From a virus: 64,000 nt of DNA. The stretch lies in the IMG/VR virus record IMGVR_UViG_3300044956_000431, positions 1 through 64,000 of that record; one strand, 5' to 3'. Below the pieces are notes generated by a model. The model did no database searches. It was not told where the DNA came from and worked only from the letters and a program-made list of their open reading frames with translations. The translations under genes and the position numbers were made by a program. Shown here piece by piece: positions 32,101-39,969 of the stretch; position 1 is the first letter of the stretch; every line of letters begins with the position of its first letter.

Positions 32101-32643
32101 TTAGTCCCAAGTGCGATCCTTTTCGGCAACCCACTCCAAGCCATTATATTCGTCTATTTCTCACTCAATGTTAGCGGGTATTACTTCTACCTTAAGAGAA
32201 GCGAATTGACTGTCTGCTTTTTCACCAAGCTCTCGAACTACTTGTACTAGCACTGGGTCGTCTTGGGCAATGTCTTTATCGTCAAATACTTGCTGTTCGT
32301 GCAGTTGGTTATGTTTTTGTGGTTCAGTCAAAGACATTGCATTCCATGTTGATGCGTCAAGTTCGCTGAGGCGTTGTTCTTCTGGCACCAGCCAATATAT
32401 AGATCCAAGACTACTGTATTTTTTATGAGGAACTACCTAGTGCTCTATACCTTTTATTTCAAGATATCGTTCAACACCTTCTTGGCTTAAACCAAAACCG
32501 CCATGCTGTTTGTTGATCACAACATAGCGGACGCCTTGGATTTCATTGAGAAACTGTTTTTGATCTACTGTGAGATCAGAGTCTTCAAGAGCTTTTATAA
32601 GTTTGCCATGTGTTGGTTTCGTCGTTCCAATGTCGTGAATCCA
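32101..32643 (-). pseudogene. Decayed phage gene, two in-frame stop codons and no start
   Basis: A single frame from 32643 to 32101 contains continuous family-like sequence (DQKQFLNEIQGVRYVVINKQ, the HGGFGLSQ region, YWLVPEEQRLSELDASTWNA, PVLVQVVRELGEKA, and EIDEYNGLEWVAEKDRTW) but is interrupted by TAG after GIEH and TGA after EVIPANIE, where relatives have an ordinary residue, usually Trp at the second. No ATG, GTG or TTG opens its beginning. The original gene is thus broken by nonsense mutations. Recoding is unlikely since other genes end with TAG. Confidence 0.6.
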
Positions 32644-32872
32644 CTATACGCAGATCCACGGTATATCCAAATACATTGATCGTGGCCCAAGGTCCTGCAT
32701 GATCGGTCTGTCGCCAGTTAAAATCTATTGCAAGCTCGAACCAGTTGAATCGATAATAACTAAACTGTAGTTCTACAAACTTATGTTCGGTCAACTGTTT
32801 TGCACCGGCCCAGATATTTCTAAATGGGCTAGCCGGAAATGGATTACGGAGTCGGATACCAAAGTCGATCAT
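32585..32872 (-). CDS. Phage protein of unknown function, 95 aa
   Basis: Begins MIDFGIRLRNPFPASPFRNI and contains a tryptophan-rich beta region (NWFELAIDFNWRQTDHAGPW). It belongs to a group of small conserved proteins of T4-like phages. The ATG overlaps the stop of the upstream, TAG-interrupted gene by 3 bases, and its own end overlaps the relic downstream by 59 bases, so it survived intact between two broken genes. Confidence 0.55.
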   Translation of the reverse strand: MIDFGIRLRNPFPASPFRNIWAGAKQLTEHKFVELQFSYYRFNWFELAIDFNWRQTDHAGPWATINVFGYTVDLRIVDSRHWNDETNTWQTYKSS

Positions 32873-33054
32873 TTGTCAGTCCTTACACAAATAAACTTCA
32901 TGGCCTTGTTAGTGGCTGTGGCCATTTTTACAGCCTAATCACCAGCGGCTTGACATGCTGGTTGATTCTGGAATCCACCAATGCTGGTCATGACCATAGA
33001 GTCAGCGTTGCTTAATGCACCAGCATGCACAATAATAATCTGTATCCAGTTCAT
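32869..33054 (-). pseudogene. Small phage gene interrupted by an internal TAG
   Basis: Frame starting at ATG 33054 reads MNWIQIIIVHAGALSN..., encodes a small protein with a Cys at residue 34 (QPACQAAGD), reaches TAG at 32937-32935, and continues with AVKMATATNKAMKFICVRTDK to a TGA overlapping the next ATG. The parts before and after the TAG together resemble a known family of about 60-residue phage proteins with paired cysteines. The ligase gene's stop overlaps its ATG (ATGA), so coupling of the operon is preserved. Confidence 0.5.
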
Positions 33055-34424
33055 ATTTTTTCTCCTGCTGCCCAACCACGGAATCTCACAAAACGTGGAA
33101 ACCTTAGGCTGTATGTTCCATCTTGATTTTGGGTTACCGCATCAGCTTCGATTTCAACCAAGCGACCAACAAGGTCATCGCGGGCGAGCCAATACTCATC
33201 ACGATCGCTATCAGACAAACCGCTACCAACATTAACGCGAATGTCACGTCCATTGTCAACTCCTTCACAGATTAACGCACCCAAACGATCCGAGTTTCGA
33301 CCGGTGCCTTGTTCGAAACCAACAATATTCAAATCCACAGTGATGGTGGGCTTCCACTTCATCCAGAAACTGCTACGTTTACACTCGTAAGGAGCATCAA
33401 TATCTTTGATCATGATGCCTTCGTAGCCTTGTGTGACAGCATTTTCAGCAAAGCGCCGCATGATATCATGCCCTTCTGATGTGTCAAGATCAACATCCAG
33501 GCCAGGCATCACACGCACACAGTCGCTGGCGTCAATAACGGCCTGGCAATCTTCTAGGATCTGTGTACGCTTGTACTGTTGAGCGTTCCAGAATCCACGC
33601 TCAAAGTCTTGCATAGTTATTACGTCAAACACATAATAAGTCATGCCGTCTGTCTTGGCATCGCTCTTGCGGTGTGCTTGGCGCATGAGTTGTTGAAAAC
33701 TTTCACCCACAATCTCACCATCTAGCACAAACGGGCCCTTGGTTGTGAGACTCATCTTGTTGCGAAATGACTCAATGGCCGCGGCCACTTGCGGAAAGTT
33801 GTCAAAGGGCTTGCCATTGCGGCTGTACAAGTTTACGGTGTTTTTACTGACCACTGCCAGTACACGAACACCGTCTAGTTTACATTCGATACGTTTGGTG
33901 CCTCGGAGCTTGTTTTGGTGATCGTTGGAATCTGTGGCCAACTGGCAAGTAAACACAGGAATCTTCCATTCCGAGTTGCCCAGAACTTTGTTCAAGGTTT
34001 TTTCTGAGATACCACAACGGAGATCTTTGATCAAAACTCGGCGGGCCAGGCTGTTCCACTCCGCAGAGTCAAAACGACTGGCCAGCTCTTCTATCTTGTC
34101 CTTTGCCTTGCCGCCAGTGATGCTACGAGTGCGGAGAGCTTCTGTCAGTGCCCAGAACTCTGTCCAAGGATTGTCCTTGCCTGTGAGCCCTGAGGTTTTA
34201 GGAACTTTCTTTACACCATAGACGAAATAAGGATTGTAGGCCAGGTAGCAGTTGTATAAAAAACACTGCGCCCCTGCCGAGCCCAATCGAGCCGCTACCA
34301 GAGCCTTTTCGATCACTGCTTCTTTGTGTAGCCTAGAGTCTGAGCCTTCGAGATCTTCGATCCAATCTGCCGCCACTTTTAATCCATTGAATTCTTTATT
34401 TTGCCAATTGCAAGCCTGTGTCAT
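33051..34424 (-). CDS. ATP-dependent DNA ligase, 457 aa
   Basis: The nucleotidyltransferase motif I KLDGVR (adenylated Lys in ECKLDGVRVLA) is followed by DGEIVGES (motif III), EGIMIKD (motif IV), and the OB-fold end with WMKWKPT and VDLNIVGFEQGTG. N-terminal DNA-binding residues precede the catalytic core, typical of larger phage ligases (T4 gp30-like length is 487). It would seal Okazaki fragments and recombination nicks. A TAAATA and AAAGG precede the ATG. It sits directly upstream of the decayed small genes. Confidence 0.9.
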   Translation of the reverse strand: MTQACNWQNKEFNGLKVAADWIEDLEGSDSRLHKEAVIEKALVAARLGSAGAQCFLYNCYLAYNPYFVYGVKKVPKTSGLTGKDNPWTEFWALTEALRTRSITGGKAKDKIEELASRFDSAEWNSLARRVLIKDLRCGISEKTLNKVLGNSEWKIPVFTCQLATDSNDHQNKLRGTKRIECKLDGVRVLAVVSKNTVNLYSRNGKPFDNFPQVAAAIESFRNKMSLTTKGPFVLDGEIVGESFQQLMRQAHRKSDAKTDGMTYYVFDVITMQDFERGFWNAQQYKRTQILEDCQAVIDASDCVRVMPGLDVDLDTSEGHDIMRRFAENAVTQGYEGIMIKDIDAPYECKRSSFWMKWKPTITVDLNIVGFEQGTGRNSDRLGALICEGVDNGRDIRVNVGSGLSDSDRDEYWLARDDLVGRLVEIEADAVTQNQDGTYSLRFPRFVRFRGWAAGEKI

Positions 34425-34440
34425 GCCTGTACCTTTTTAT

Positions 34441-34689
34441 TTAAACCAGATCTACTTGGAAATCAATGTCCATTTTTTGCATCTTGCTGTCATATATGCT
34501 GGTACAACTGGCCATGCCCAAGATACCTTTGCGAGCAATACGCTCAAGAGCAGTCCACACAGCCATACGCTGTTCAGTGAAACACATCTTAGTCATGCCT
34601 TGCACAGTAGTGTAGAATCCCAAACCGTTAACAATGACTCGGATTTTTTGGCTGTTGTTCAGACCTTGGATGATTTGTTTTTGACGCAT
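34441..34689 (-). CDS. Small phage protein of unknown function, 82 aa
   Basis: N-terminal basic helix (MRQKQIIQGLNNSQKIRVIV) then a region with G-F-Y-T-T-V-Q-G-M and MCFTEQRMAVWTALERIARK. The composition suggests a compact nucleic-acid or protein-binding domain. A sigma70-type promoter precedes it (34723-34752), so it is among early genes, located just upstream of the ligase gene. Confidence 0.55.
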   Translation of the reverse strand: MRQKQIIQGLNNSQKIRVIVNGLGFYTTVQGMTKMCFTEQRMAVWTALERIARKGILGMASCTSIYDSKMQKMDIDFQVDLV

Positions 34690-34722
34690 GTTTAGCTCCT
34701 GCTTTATTACTCTCTATGCTAT

Positions 34723-34752
34723 ATTATAGCCGAAATGGACGTTTCTGGTCAA
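34723..34752 (-). promoter_or_regulatory. Sigma70-type (early-like) promoter
   Basis: Minus strand TTGACC, 18 bases, TATAAT. The spacer contains CCATTTCG, as in three other promoters of the window. Confidence 0.8.
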
Positions 34753-34780
34753 CTGTTTTAAGATAGTGTGTACAAACCAC

Positions 34781-34803
34781 AAAAAACTCTGCTATTTGCA
34801 GGG
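34781..34803 (-). terminator. Intrinsic terminator
   Basis: Minus strand stem CCCTGC/GCAGAG (one mismatch) with loop AAATA and six T residues. It ends the transcript of the 63-aa gene. Confidence 0.6.
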
Positions 34804-34816
34804 TAAATACTTTAGT

Positions 34817-35008
34817 TTACTTTTTTGTAATTCTAGCACGGAAGTAGTAATCTGGGTTGCCGCCCTCTTCCGAATGCTTTGCATAGTGTTCTGCTTCTTC
34901 CAGGGTGGAAAATAAGCAAGTATCGTTGGGGGCAACCCGCTGTCCCCAGCCCCGCTCGTACTCGATTATACTAACTTTTAACAGTCCGGAAAGTTTGACT
35001 TCTACCAT
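34817..35008 (-). CDS. Small phage protein of unknown function, 63 aa
   Basis: Strand-rich N-terminus (MVEVKLSGLLKVSIIEYERG) then a helix (DTCLFSTLEEAEHYAKHS) and an acidic-basic tail. It forms a single-gene unit with its own promoter (35046-35074) and terminator. AAGGAGCTC lies before the ATG. Small early genes with this architecture are often host-modifying, but nothing identifies a target. Confidence 0.55.
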   Translation of the reverse strand: MVEVKLSGLLKVSIIEYERGWGQRVAPNDTCLFSTLEEAEHYAKHSEEGGNPDYYFRARITKK

Positions 35009-35045
35009 TTTGAGCTCCTTTTTGACTACTACATACTGTAACTAT

Positions 35046-35074
35046 AGTATAAGCGAAATGGAGTTACTTGTCAA
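35046..35074 (-). promoter_or_regulatory. Sigma70-type (early-like) promoter
   Basis: Minus strand TTGACA, 17 bases, TATACT, both hexamers near consensus. The spacer shares CCATTTCG with the others. The -35 overlaps the stop of the 746-aa gene. Confidence 0.8.
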
Positions 35075-37311
35075 CTACGGATTAACAAGGCCTCGGCTTG
35101 TTCTTTGGTGTATTGATTTGGCGCCAAGGTGCCTGGCTCTTCGATTGTGGTTGTGTCAAGGGCAGTGTCTTGTTCAAGGCCAGCCGCATTTAATCTTTGT
35201 ACGTTTCTACCTTCTCTCATGGCCGCGATAATGGCCTGACCGCCTAGACTGTTTGCCACAGCCACACGCTCTAACCACATAGCCGGTCCGCCAAACTCTG
35301 TGCGCTTTCCGTATTCAGGCAGTTGCTCAGCAAAACTCATGGCCACGGTATTGTTTGGTAGAATATCTTCTGCTACCAAGTCTATGCGTTGACGGTTGAG
35401 GTATTCTCGACCCAACTGATCTTGCCAGGCATTTTCATTGTTATATACTGTTTGCGCCACAGGATAGTTTTGGATGATGTCTACATTGGCCAATGCTGTA
35501 AAAGGAATGATACCGTTGATCCAGGCGTCTTCGTAGGCCTCTTCTGCTGTGTCAAATGGACCATATGTGCCGGCAGCAGCCCACCCTGCTGGAATTTCAA
35601 CTTCCCATTCAGGAGGGTCTGTTTCAGGATAAACTGCTACGTTAACTGGTCCAAAGATACCTTGGCTAAAGGCCTGGATGGTTTCGTAGATACCTTGTAC
35701 CTGTGTGAACTCATCAAATGCACCAATAGCATCTAGTTCTGCTAACTTTGTTGAATTGTCTTGCAGGTATGATCCACTGTTATAACCGGCGGCAAAACCA
35801 ATCACATCCGATATCACTAGTTGCCCTAGAGCACCAGTGCCCAGCGGAATATCATAATCTTCATTGTACTGTGCTTTCCAATAATCTAGAACACCTTGTG
35901 GCGCATTCTGTGTTTGATTTTGTATCAGTGGTAGACCTTCAAGGTTTTCCAATCCGCTGATTGCCGCGGCTATCAAGTCTGTGCTAGAATTTTGTATACC
36001 TTTGATCTGTAGCAAACTGCGAGCTACCGCATCGTTGGCCACAGCCAAATCATCAGGAACGATGCCTTTGAGATTTTGACCAAGATTATTGAGTTCGGGG
36101 TTTACTGCACCCGAAGAATCTTCATATATGGCCCTAAAGCCCACTGATGCTGTACGTATGGGAGTGGTCAGTGTGGTATAACTCTTTCCAAACAGTTTGG
36201 TTGGATTTAGCAAGTCCTGACCTTGTCTAACACTAGCCTGTGTGTTGTTCAATATAGCCTTGACTTGTGACACTTCTGTTGGATTCAATGTACCCAACTG
36301 CCTATATATTTCTTTTTGTATGGTGGGTGGAAGGTTGGTACCTCTTCTGGCTAGACCATTTAAGTCTACTCCCAGTTCTTTGAGAGTGATATTTTGTGTC
36401 AAGTCTCCTAATCCGGTGCTGGATTTTTTACCAGTGACCACATTAAAAGCCGACGTTACAAGATTGTAACCAAGTTCTTGGGCAGTTTTTTCATTGACTC
36501 GGATCGCTCCCAACTTATCATACATGGGTCCTAGAGTCCCATTATTTTCCATATTGGCCATGAGCTGTCCTGGACTGCCAAGATTTTTGAGATTTTTCCA
36601 ACTCACTGTATCACCAAGGTTGCCAATATCTTCGCCTACGCCTTCTGTCCAGTTCGACACGCCTGTGACTCCAGCAGTGATGGTGTTTTCCATATTGGTA
36701 AATGTTTTTTTAGGGTACTTGTCGCTACGCTCAGCCGCATTGACAAAACTGTTGGTAGTGTCTACATAGCTCTGTGCCGAGTTGAAAATACTTCCCAATA
36801 CTTTAGCATCACCTTGTAAAACTCCCGATACAAACTCTCCAGGGCCGCCTAAGCTAGTACCAGCCCATTTGATGCCAGTTTGTATGGCAGTGCTATAGGC
36901 TTTTTCGGTCACGGTCTCCAAAAACGCGGCTGTTTTGGGTCCGTAGGTTCCTACAGTGCTCAAGAATACTATGTTGTCAGCAGCCACTGGAGCTGTGGCA
37001 ATCTGATTCCAGGCAGTACGCATAGGTTCGGTAAACTCTAGCACAGCAGTTTTCATCTCACCAAGAGTTTGTGTGAGACTGCTGTACCAGCTTTGGCTAG
37101 TTGTAGATAACAGACCTTGTGACGTGGCCTGGGCAGTGCTCATGACCTGGCTAACACCATCAGGAAAAAATGCAGTGACTTCGCCGAGACCGCCCAGGGC
37201 CTCAGCACCCCCAATGGGTGCGCCACCCAGGATATCTGCCAAACCGCCGTTGGCAATAAAGCTGGCGCCCGCAGTCATGATGATAGAGGTAAACCCACCT
37301 TGGCAGGCCAT
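35071..37311 (-). CDS. Large spike/baseplate-region protein, 746 aa
   Basis: Alternating Gly/Ala-rich and helical regions (start MACQGGFTSIIMTAGASFIA), then a globular region (NTVAMSFAEQLPEYGKRTEF) near residue 670. No enzymatic motif recognised. It follows the PAAR gene by one base, so it is probably a tail-spike, baseplate or host-contact protein packaged with the PAAR tip. An early-like promoter begins within its stop codon region, showing that the early and late units share DNA. Confidence 0.65.
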   Translation of the reverse strand: MACQGGFTSIIMTAGASFIANGGLADILGGAPIGGAEALGGLGEVTAFFPDGVSQVMSTAQATSQGLLSTTSQSWYSSLTQTLGEMKTAVLEFTEPMRTAWNQIATAPVAADNIVFLSTVGTYGPKTAAFLETVTEKAYSTAIQTGIKWAGTSLGGPGEFVSGVLQGDAKVLGSIFNSAQSYVDTTNSFVNAAERSDKYPKKTFTNMENTITAGVTGVSNWTEGVGEDIGNLGDTVSWKNLKNLGSPGQLMANMENNGTLGPMYDKLGAIRVNEKTAQELGYNLVTSAFNVVTGKKSSTGLGDLTQNITLKELGVDLNGLARRGTNLPPTIQKEIYRQLGTLNPTEVSQVKAILNNTQASVRQGQDLLNPTKLFGKSYTTLTTPIRTASVGFRAIYEDSSGAVNPELNNLGQNLKGIVPDDLAVANDAVARSLLQIKGIQNSSTDLIAAAISGLENLEGLPLIQNQTQNAPQGVLDYWKAQYNEDYDIPLGTGALGQLVISDVIGFAAGYNSGSYLQDNSTKLAELDAIGAFDEFTQVQGIYETIQAFSQGIFGPVNVAVYPETDPPEWEVEIPAGWAAAGTYGPFDTAEEAYEDAWINGIIPFTALANVDIIQNYPVAQTVYNNENAWQDQLGREYLNRQRIDLVAEDILPNNTVAMSFAEQLPEYGKRTEFGGPAMWLERVAVANSLGGQAIIAAMREGRNVQRLNAAGLEQDTALDTTTIEEPGTLAPNQYTKEQAEALLIRS

Positions 37312-37312
37312 G

Positions 37313-37597
37313 TCAGTTTCCTACTATTACGTTCAAGCTACCCAAGACTCTGGGATCGAAACAGGTGTCTAGTGATCCTACATACACTATGGGTTTACCC
37401 TCGGCCGTGACAGAACGGCTACCCAATGTTGTCTTTGCTCGACAATGTATTTTCATTACGGGGCAAGGTAGGTGTGGCGAGACAGATGTACCTGTAATGC
37501 AGGCTGGACGTCCATTGATCAGTACGCTCCTGGCTCCGGGAGACATAGCAAGTCCTCCCGCTTCGTTTGGATCACCAATTCTAACTGCTGGTGGCAT
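37313..37597 (-). CDS. PAAR-motif spike tip protein, 94 aa
   Basis: A PAAR-type protein: PPAVRIGDPNEAGGLAMSPG start, repeated G-x-x-V-x-I-N-G-x-P, a metal-binding HLPCPVMKIH pattern (His and Cys ligands), and a second repeat ending GKPIVYVGSLD. PAAR proteins cap the central spike of contractile tails and bind metal at their tip to pierce the outer membrane. The gene is next to the 746-aa putative baseplate protein, in keeping with this. Confidence 0.85.
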   Translation of the reverse strand: MPPAVRIGDPNEAGGLAMSPGARSVLINGRPACITGTSVSPHLPCPVMKIHCRAKTTLGSRSVTAEGKPIVYVGSLDTCFDPRVLGSLNVIVGN

Positions 37598-37601
37598 AAG
37601 T

Positions 37602-37907
37602 TTATCCTGTTATGATTTGCTTGGCAGGAGGAGTGACAATGCCTGTGGTGGCTTCGAGATATTTGGCACGTACGTCTTCGCGAGTTTCACCTGTCAATGC
37701 AATACTAGCAGTATTTATATGCACATTTTTATTGGGATTTAAGCTCAACAAACAGGGCATCATTTGTAGCCCTTGCGGGCCCAAGACCATGCAGATGGGC
37801 TGGGCTACTTCGATGCTGTCTGAAGTTTTTTTGTAGACTTTGGCTGTGATTTCTTCACCGCTGACCAGTTTAAAAGTGTAGATCTGGTTGAGTTGTATAT
37901 GGTTCAT
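37602..37907 (-). CDS. Sm-like (LSm-type) phage protein, 101 aa
   Basis: The N-terminal half has the Sm1-like pattern: LVSGEEITAKVYKKTSDSIE then a short loop and VAQPICMVLG. The rest is a linker ending with AKQIITG. Sm-like folds bind RNA or act as small structural rings. In phages of this kind they recur next to tail genes, so either is possible. AGGAACCC precedes the ATG. A perfect TATAAATA lies inside the gene at 37712 for the downstream spike genes. Confidence 0.55.
   Translation of the reverse strand: MNHIQLNQIYTFKLVSGEEITAKVYKKTSDSIEVAQPICMVLGPQGLQMMPCLLSLNPNKNVHINTASIALTGETREDVRAKYLEATTGIVTPPAKQIITG
37712..37719 (-). promoter_or_regulatory. Perfect TATAAATA late promoter inside the Sm-like gene
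   Basis: Minus strand. It would start transcription near 37706 and serve the PAAR and 746-aa genes downstream. Confidence 0.45.
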
Positions 37908-37914
37908 AGGGTTC

Positions 37915-38172
37915 CTAGGTTTTCAGTAAGGCCATACGAGTACGGATCTCGTCTGTGCTCAGCTTACTTAAACCTTGGAATCCACCTTCTACTAATAATT
38001 CACCATTGTGATAGATCTGCGGAACTGTGCGATGTCCTTGGCCAACAATAAAATCTCGTGCGGCTGAGTCTTCGTCGATTTTGATTTCTTCAAACGCAAT
38101 GTCTTTGCTTTGAAGCAGAGCTTTGGCTTGATCGCAAAATGGGCAGTGTTTTTTTGAATATACTGTTAGCAT
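37915..38172 (-). CDS. Glutaredoxin, 85 aa
   Basis: Redox motif CPFCDQAK near residue 10 (CPxC), cis-Pro region TVPQ around 50, and GGFQGLSKL near the C-terminus: a complete glutaredoxin/NrdH-size fold. It donates electrons to ribonucleotide reductase and lies in the same operon as nrdA/B, so that partner is expected. Confidence 0.9.
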   Translation of the reverse strand: MLTVYSKKHCPFCDQAKALLQSKDIAFEEIKIDEDSAARDFIVGQGHRTVPQIYHNGELLVEGGFQGLSKLSTDEIRTRMALLKT

Positions 38173-38173
38173 C

Positions 38174-38833
38174 CTATTTTCCTTGATGTATTTTTGAAGC
38201 TAGAACTATTTTACAAATATGCTCTAGTCGTTCAATGTGTTCAAATGCACGCCACGGAGTGGAATCTATGGCCACGACTCCGTGTTCTTTGATACCTACG
38301 ATATCGTAAGCAACATTGCCTTCATTATCTAGCTCAAAATGATGATGACATTGATCGGCTAGTTCTTGACTGATGGGCGGAACATCTCCTACATTGTAAG
38401 CGACCTTAGTATAGCGACTTAGTTCAGGAAACTTTCGGGCAATAGCCCCTAGTTCAATACCGGCATGCATGGCCGCCACACAATAGGTAGGATGTAGATG
38501 AACTACTACCCGCACATCGGTTGAGTGCTGACCCATGGCTCGCTGTAATCCAAAGTGCAAAGGTAACTCGCCGCTAGGTTTTAGGTTAGCACTAATATCA
38601 GTGTAATAATCTTCTTGCCAGGTTTTGCTTAAGAACGGAGGCACCGTGCTGAGTTGATCAATAATGCGAATTTTCTTGAACTGGTCAGGTTGCAGTGTTT
38701 GTTTACGAACACCACTGGGAGTGATGTAAAAGTAATCACGGTCATGATGACGTATGCTGACATTACCATCGCGACTGGTAATCCAGTTACGACGATATGC
38801 CTCTACTAAAGTTTCGCAGATAGTCTCTAGCAT
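38174..38833 (-). CDS. Class II aldolase/MtnB-like zinc enzyme, 219 aa
   Basis: Characteristic blocks: GNVSIR, a TPSGVRK, KPSGELPLHFGLQ, VVVHLHPTY (zinc His pair), and IKEHGVVA (zinc His). This is the AraD/FucA/MtnB fold that cleaves or dehydrates sugar phosphates using zinc. Its position between glutaredoxin and nrdB, with overlaps of 0-1 bases, ties it to nucleotide metabolism or to shared expression only. It may supply or recycle a sugar phosphate from nucleotide or methionine-salvage turnover. Substrate unknown. Confidence 0.8.
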   Translation of the reverse strand: MLETICETLVEAYRRNWITSRDGNVSIRHHDRDYFYITPSGVRKQTLQPDQFKKIRIIDQLSTVPPFLSKTWQEDYYTDISANLKPSGELPLHFGLQRAMGQHSTDVRVVVHLHPTYCVAAMHAGIELGAIARKFPELSRYTKVAYNVGDVPPISQELADQCHHHFELDNEGNVAYDIVGIKEHGVVAIDSTPWRAFEHIERLEHICKIVLASKIHQGK

Positions 38834-39957
38834 TAAAGACTCATGCCCGTAAATGTGTTTAAGTCAACGTCTTGTTTGGTACCACCAATTACGTAAGAGG
38901 TGATTTCTGTTTCTTGTGGTGCCACTTGCACATCGCCGCCAGCAATCCACTTCTGAGTCCACGGCAGTGGATTTGATTCGCCCTTATAATGATTAGGCAA
39001 ACCCAAGGCAGTCATTCGCTTGTGCGCAATCCACTCTATATAGTCGCGGAGCAACTGCTTGTTGAGACCAAGCATAGATCCGTCTTTGAACAAATAGTCA
39101 GCCCAGGCTTCTTCTTGCGCCACAGCAGAATCAAACATAGCTACAACTTCAGCTTGTGTTTCCTGGCGTATCTTTACAAAATCGGCATCGTCTTGTGGAA
39201 GAATCTTCAACAGACTTTGTGAGAAGCCCAAGTGGACGTTTTCGTCACGTGCAATAAGTTTGATAATCTTGGCATTGCCTTCCATCTTTTTCAGTTCGGC
39301 AAAGGCCCAGCTACAAGCAAAGCTCACATAGAAGCGAATGCCTTCTAGCACATTGACCGAGTTAAGGCACAGCCACAGTTTCTTCTTGAGCTCATACTTT
39401 GATACTTCAAACTCAACACCATTGCATGTGTGTTTGCCTGCGCCCAACAGTTGATACCATTGGCTGTAACCTATCAAATCGTCATAGTATTTGGAAATAT
39501 CATTGCCGCAGGCAATGATGTCGTCAATCTCCAGCATCTCGTCAAACACTCTAGCAGGATCTGAATACACATTACGGATGATGTGAGTGTAACTACGACT
39601 GTGAATGGTTTCGGAAAAGGCCCAAGTTTCAATCCAAGTCTCTAGTTCTGGCAGAGTAACAATGGGAAGAAATGCCAAGTTTGGTGAACGACCTTGTACT
39701 GAGTCCAAAAGAATCTGACGCTTGAGGTTGGCGGTAAAGATGTGTTGTTCAAACGGAGTTAGGTCTTTGAAGTCCTTGGCATCACGCAACACATCAACTT
39801 CTTCAGGTCGCCAGAAAAAACCCAACTGCTTGTCAGTGAGCTTGTCAAACTGACGATACTTCAATGTATCATATCGTTGCATGCCCAGGCTACCTTGAGG
39901 ATCAAGAAAGGCCAGGGCGGTGGTATGGTCACGCTTTTTTAGATTAAGTACGGTCAT
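38833..39957 (-). CDS. nrdB: Class Ia ribonucleotide reductase beta subunit
   Basis: Diiron-tyrosyl radical protein: WRPEEVDVLRD, the Glu and His ligands in AFSETIHSRSYTHII, the helix with EGIRFYVSFACSWAF, and RDENVHLGFSQ. The radical-tyrosine helix and C-terminal tail (NTFTGMSL) that docks to NrdA are present. Length 374 residues is normal. It makes dNTPs for phage replication with nrdA. The start overlaps no other gene, with nrdA 12 bases upstream. Confidence 0.95.
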   Translation of the reverse strand: MTVLNLKKRDHTTALAFLDPQGSLGMQRYDTLKYRQFDKLTDKQLGFFWRPEEVDVLRDAKDFKDLTPFEQHIFTANLKRQILLDSVQGRSPNLAFLPIVTLPELETWIETWAFSETIHSRSYTHIIRNVYSDPARVFDEMLEIDDIIACGNDISKYYDDLIGYSQWYQLLGAGKHTCNGVEFEVSKYELKKKLWLCLNSVNVLEGIRFYVSFACSWAFAELKKMEGNAKIIKLIARDENVHLGFSQSLLKILPQDDADFVKIRQETQAEVVAMFDSAVAQEEAWADYLFKDGSMLGLNKQLLRDYIEWIAHKRMTALGLPNHYKGESNPLPWTQKWIAGGDVQVAPQETEITSYVIGGTKQDVDLNTFTGMSL

Positions 39958-39969
39958 ATTTATTCTCTT

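Noticed and set aside
32101-33054. Possible recoding of TAG and TGA as sense codons (alternative genetic code)
   Set aside because: clpX (29203), the 95-aa membrane protein (13359), the 66-aa protein (12858), the 124-aa protein (26675) and the plus-strand phosphoesterase (27865) all end naturally in TAG, and many genes end in TGA. Nonsense mutations explain the two cases better.
34801-34810. Plus-strand TAAATAC near 34804
   Set aside because: No plus-strand gene follows it; it lies in a terminator region of a minus-strand gene. Taken as chance.
39957-39966. TAAATA overlapping the nrdB start
   Set aside because: The motif includes the first two bases of the ATG, so no transcription could start ahead of the gene. 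A ribosome site is present and nrdB is inside the nrd operon.
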